Shown here: positions 12,739-14,031 of the stretch, one piece after another
Position numbering within the stretch: position 1 is the first letter of the stretch
How the letters are laid out: each line of letters starts with the position of its first letter
NCBI GenBank assembly: GCA_051278165.1
Contig: JBNMNW010000141.1
Coordinates: 1-14,031, forward strand
Reading direction: 5' to 3'
Source: GCA-2684655 sp051278165
GTDB lineage: Bacteria; Planctomycetota; UBA1135; UBA2386
DNA: 14,031 nt
Made by a program: the position numbers and the translations under genes
Notes under the pieces: generated by a model
What the model was told of the DNA's origin: nothing
What the model saw: the letters and a program-made list of their open reading frames with translations, nothing else
Database searches by the model: none

Positions 12739-14031
12739 ATGAGTGTCGCACCAAGCCGCTACCGAGCGCTGAGTTTGTTCTTGCTCGGCGCGTTTGTCCG
12801 AACGTGTTTTTGGTTGGCGACGCCCGACCGTGAGTTGCCCGCCTCGATTGCCTACGAAGGCGACGCGCCGAAGTGGTTGCAGTTGTTGCTTGCTGGTGAC
12901 GGTGACATCCAAAACGCATTGCCGTTGCACCCGCCCGGCATGACCTGGTTGATGCCGATGCTGACCGATGGCGATTCGTTTGGCTTTGCCCGGGCTGTCA
13001 TGGTCGTGCTCGGGGCACTGTTGGCACCACTTTTGTATCTGCTGCTACGCCGCAGTTTTTCCGAGCGCATCGCAGTGCTGACCGGCGGCTTGTGTGCGGT
13101 GAGTTCGGGGCTCGTGGTGGTTGGCAGCGGCCTGCACTCTGACATCCCATACCTGCTTCTATTCGTGGCCGGGCTGTTCCCGTTGGAGAAGCTGCGCAAG
13201 CAAGCGAGCGTCTTGGCGGCGATCACGTTTGGGCTGCTGCAGGCGCTCGCGTGCTATTTCCGAGCGGAGCACTTGGCGTTCTCTGGCCTGGCACTGCTGT
13301 GGTTGTTCGTCGGCGCTGGCCCGCGCGGTCGCATTGCCGCAGTCATCGCGACGGCGGCCATGAGTTTCGCGTTTGTGCCTTGGCAACTACACGCTTGGGA
13401 TTTGGTGTCAGACGCCAACACCCATGGCTTCCCGGGCCGACCGCCGGAGCTGCCGATGCCACCGGCAGCATTGCCGTGGGATGCCCGGGCGATGGACATC
13501 ATCAATCGCACCCCTGCGTTTGCGCGGTTCGCGACATACGGGTTCGTTAACGACACGGTCAAGATGCGCGGCGGGTCGCGCGTGACGGTCAGCGATCTGG
13601 ACATTCTGGATGAGGCCTATGGCTATCGCCCGGAGCCCCTGTCGACGCCGCTGCTAGTGATGTACGGGCCGATGAACTTCTGCTTGGCGAACTACGAAAC
13701 CAGCACTGGCATGTTCTCGCGCACAGCCTTCGACCATCGACCGCCGTTGAAGGGTGGCGTCGAGCGCTACTCGCCGATGATCAAGGTATGCCTCGAGCCA
13801 AACGGTCCGTTGCGTTGGGATTACCCGCCGCACTTGGAGGTCATCAATCACGGCTACCGCATCGGCCTCGAACGTTGGTTTGCGCGCCCTGGCTGGGCGC
13901 TGTGGCTGATGGGGCAGAAGCTGATGCACTCGTGGCGCGGCATCGCAACTGGCGTTGGTAGCTACGCGATGCCGTTGGGAATGTCGGGTGTGCGCGAACC
14001 GGTTGACATGACGGTATCGATGACCGGCATC
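12739..14031 (+). CDS. GT-C type membrane glycosyltransferase (ArnT/PMT-like), runs off the right edge
   Basis: An ATG at 12739 opens 431 codons with no stop before the window end, so the C-terminus is missing. The protein begins with a membrane segment (about 10-27). A periplasmic loop follows with the acidic motif YEGDAP (39-44, candidate catalytic Asp42) and LHPPGMTWL around 63-71; HPP in this place is typical of GT39/ArnT-like enzymes that use polyprenyl-phosphate sugars. Further hydrophobic segments lie near 84-103, 111-131, 136-149, 156-173, 180-194 and 198-215. The sequence YFRAEHL after one of them and FVPWQLHAW after the last also match the family layout. The remaining 200 residues form a long hydrophilic, probably periplasmic part. 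Such enzymes glycosylate lipids or proteins on the outer face of the inner membrane. The sugar and acceptor are unknown. The gene is divergent from the kinase, which hints at but does not prove regulation by it. Confidence 0.8.
   Translation, partial: MSVAPSRYRALSLFLLGAFVRTCFWLATPDRELPASIAYEGDAPKWLQLLLAGDGDIQNALPLHPPGMTWLMPMLTDGDSFGFARAVMVVLGALLAPLLYLLLRRSFSERIAVLTGGLCAVSSGLVVVGSGLHSDIPYLLLFVAGLFPLEKLRKQASVLAAITFGLLQALACYFRAEHLAFSGLALLWLFVGAGPRGRIAAVIATAAMSFAFVPWQLHAWDLVSDANTHGFPGRPPELPMPPAALPWDARAMDIINRTPAFARFATYGFVNDTVKMRGGSRVTVSDLDILDEAYGYRPEPLSTPLLVMYGPMNFCLANYETSTGMFSRTAFDHRPPLKGGVERYSPMIKVCLEPNGPLRWDYPPHLEVINHGYRIGLERWFARPGWALWLMGQKLMHSWRGIATGVGSYAMPLGMSGVREPVDMTVSMTGI

Noticed and set aside
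12400..12930. Minus-strand frame of 176 codons spanning the divergent region
   Set aside because: It runs antisense over the start of the glycosyltransferase gene, is Arg/Gln/Thr-rich, and has neither a ribosome binding site nor family features.
1..14031. CRISPR arrays, tRNA/rRNA, insertion sequences, attachment sites or prophage genes
   Set aside because: I looked for evenly spaced direct repeats with unique spacers, tRNA-like cloverleaf ends, transposase or integrase motifs and terminal inverted repeats and saw none. The only tandem repeats are the in-frame kelch units.

Overview
This is about 14 kb of moderately GC-rich DNA, tightly packed with bacterial genes. Six of the seven intact or edge-truncated protein genes encode a protein with an N-terminal signal peptide, lipobox or membrane segments; the exception is a cytoplasmic sensor kinase. 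The mix of families suggests an environmental Gram-negative bacterium, possibly a Planctomycetota or Myxococcota-like lineage: a very large DUF5117/DUF4953-type metalloprotease, an SGNH-like hydrolase, a PQQ sugar dehydrogenase, a kelch lipoprotein and carboxypeptidase-regulatory-like repeats. This is inference from gene families. There is no rRNA, tRNA or marker gene here to fix the taxonomy.

Left part (1-4845): a minus-strand gene for a secreted protein runs off the left edge (1-222). Divergent from it is a compact plus-strand cluster: a zinc metalloprotease (297-2843), an SGNH/GDSL-like hydrolase (2840-3589, 4-base overlap with the protease) and a PQQ-dependent glucose/sorbosone-type dehydrogenase (3601-4845, 11-base gap). 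All three look exported, so they may act together outside the cytoplasm on protein, ester and sugar substrates.

Middle part (4861-9976): a minus-strand exported protein with a thioredoxin-like region lacking CXXC and a helical/TPR-like remainder (4861-6288) is divergent from a 971-residue lipoprotein (6455-9370). That lipoprotein has two putative-Ig domains, one further Ig-like domain and 14 kelch-type units. Behind it lies a minus-strand remnant (9388-9976) of a carboxypeptidase-regulatory-like domain protein. It has no plausible start and a frameshift near its 3' end.

Right part (9970-14031): an orphan hybrid histidine kinase with three PAS domains and a C-terminal receiver (minus strand) is separated by a 417-base non-coding region from a divergently transcribed GT-C membrane glycosyltransferase that runs off the right edge. 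That non-coding region holds an unusual number of short, nearly perfect inverted repeats and is the best candidate for unexplained regulatory structure.

I see no CRISPR array, insertion sequence, integrase, toxin-antitoxin pair, phage gene or recognisable defence system, and nothing that clearly amounts to a new multi-gene system. The most notable points are the 14-unit kelch architecture, the decayed gene behind the kinase, the inverted-repeat cluster and the exported three-gene cluster.
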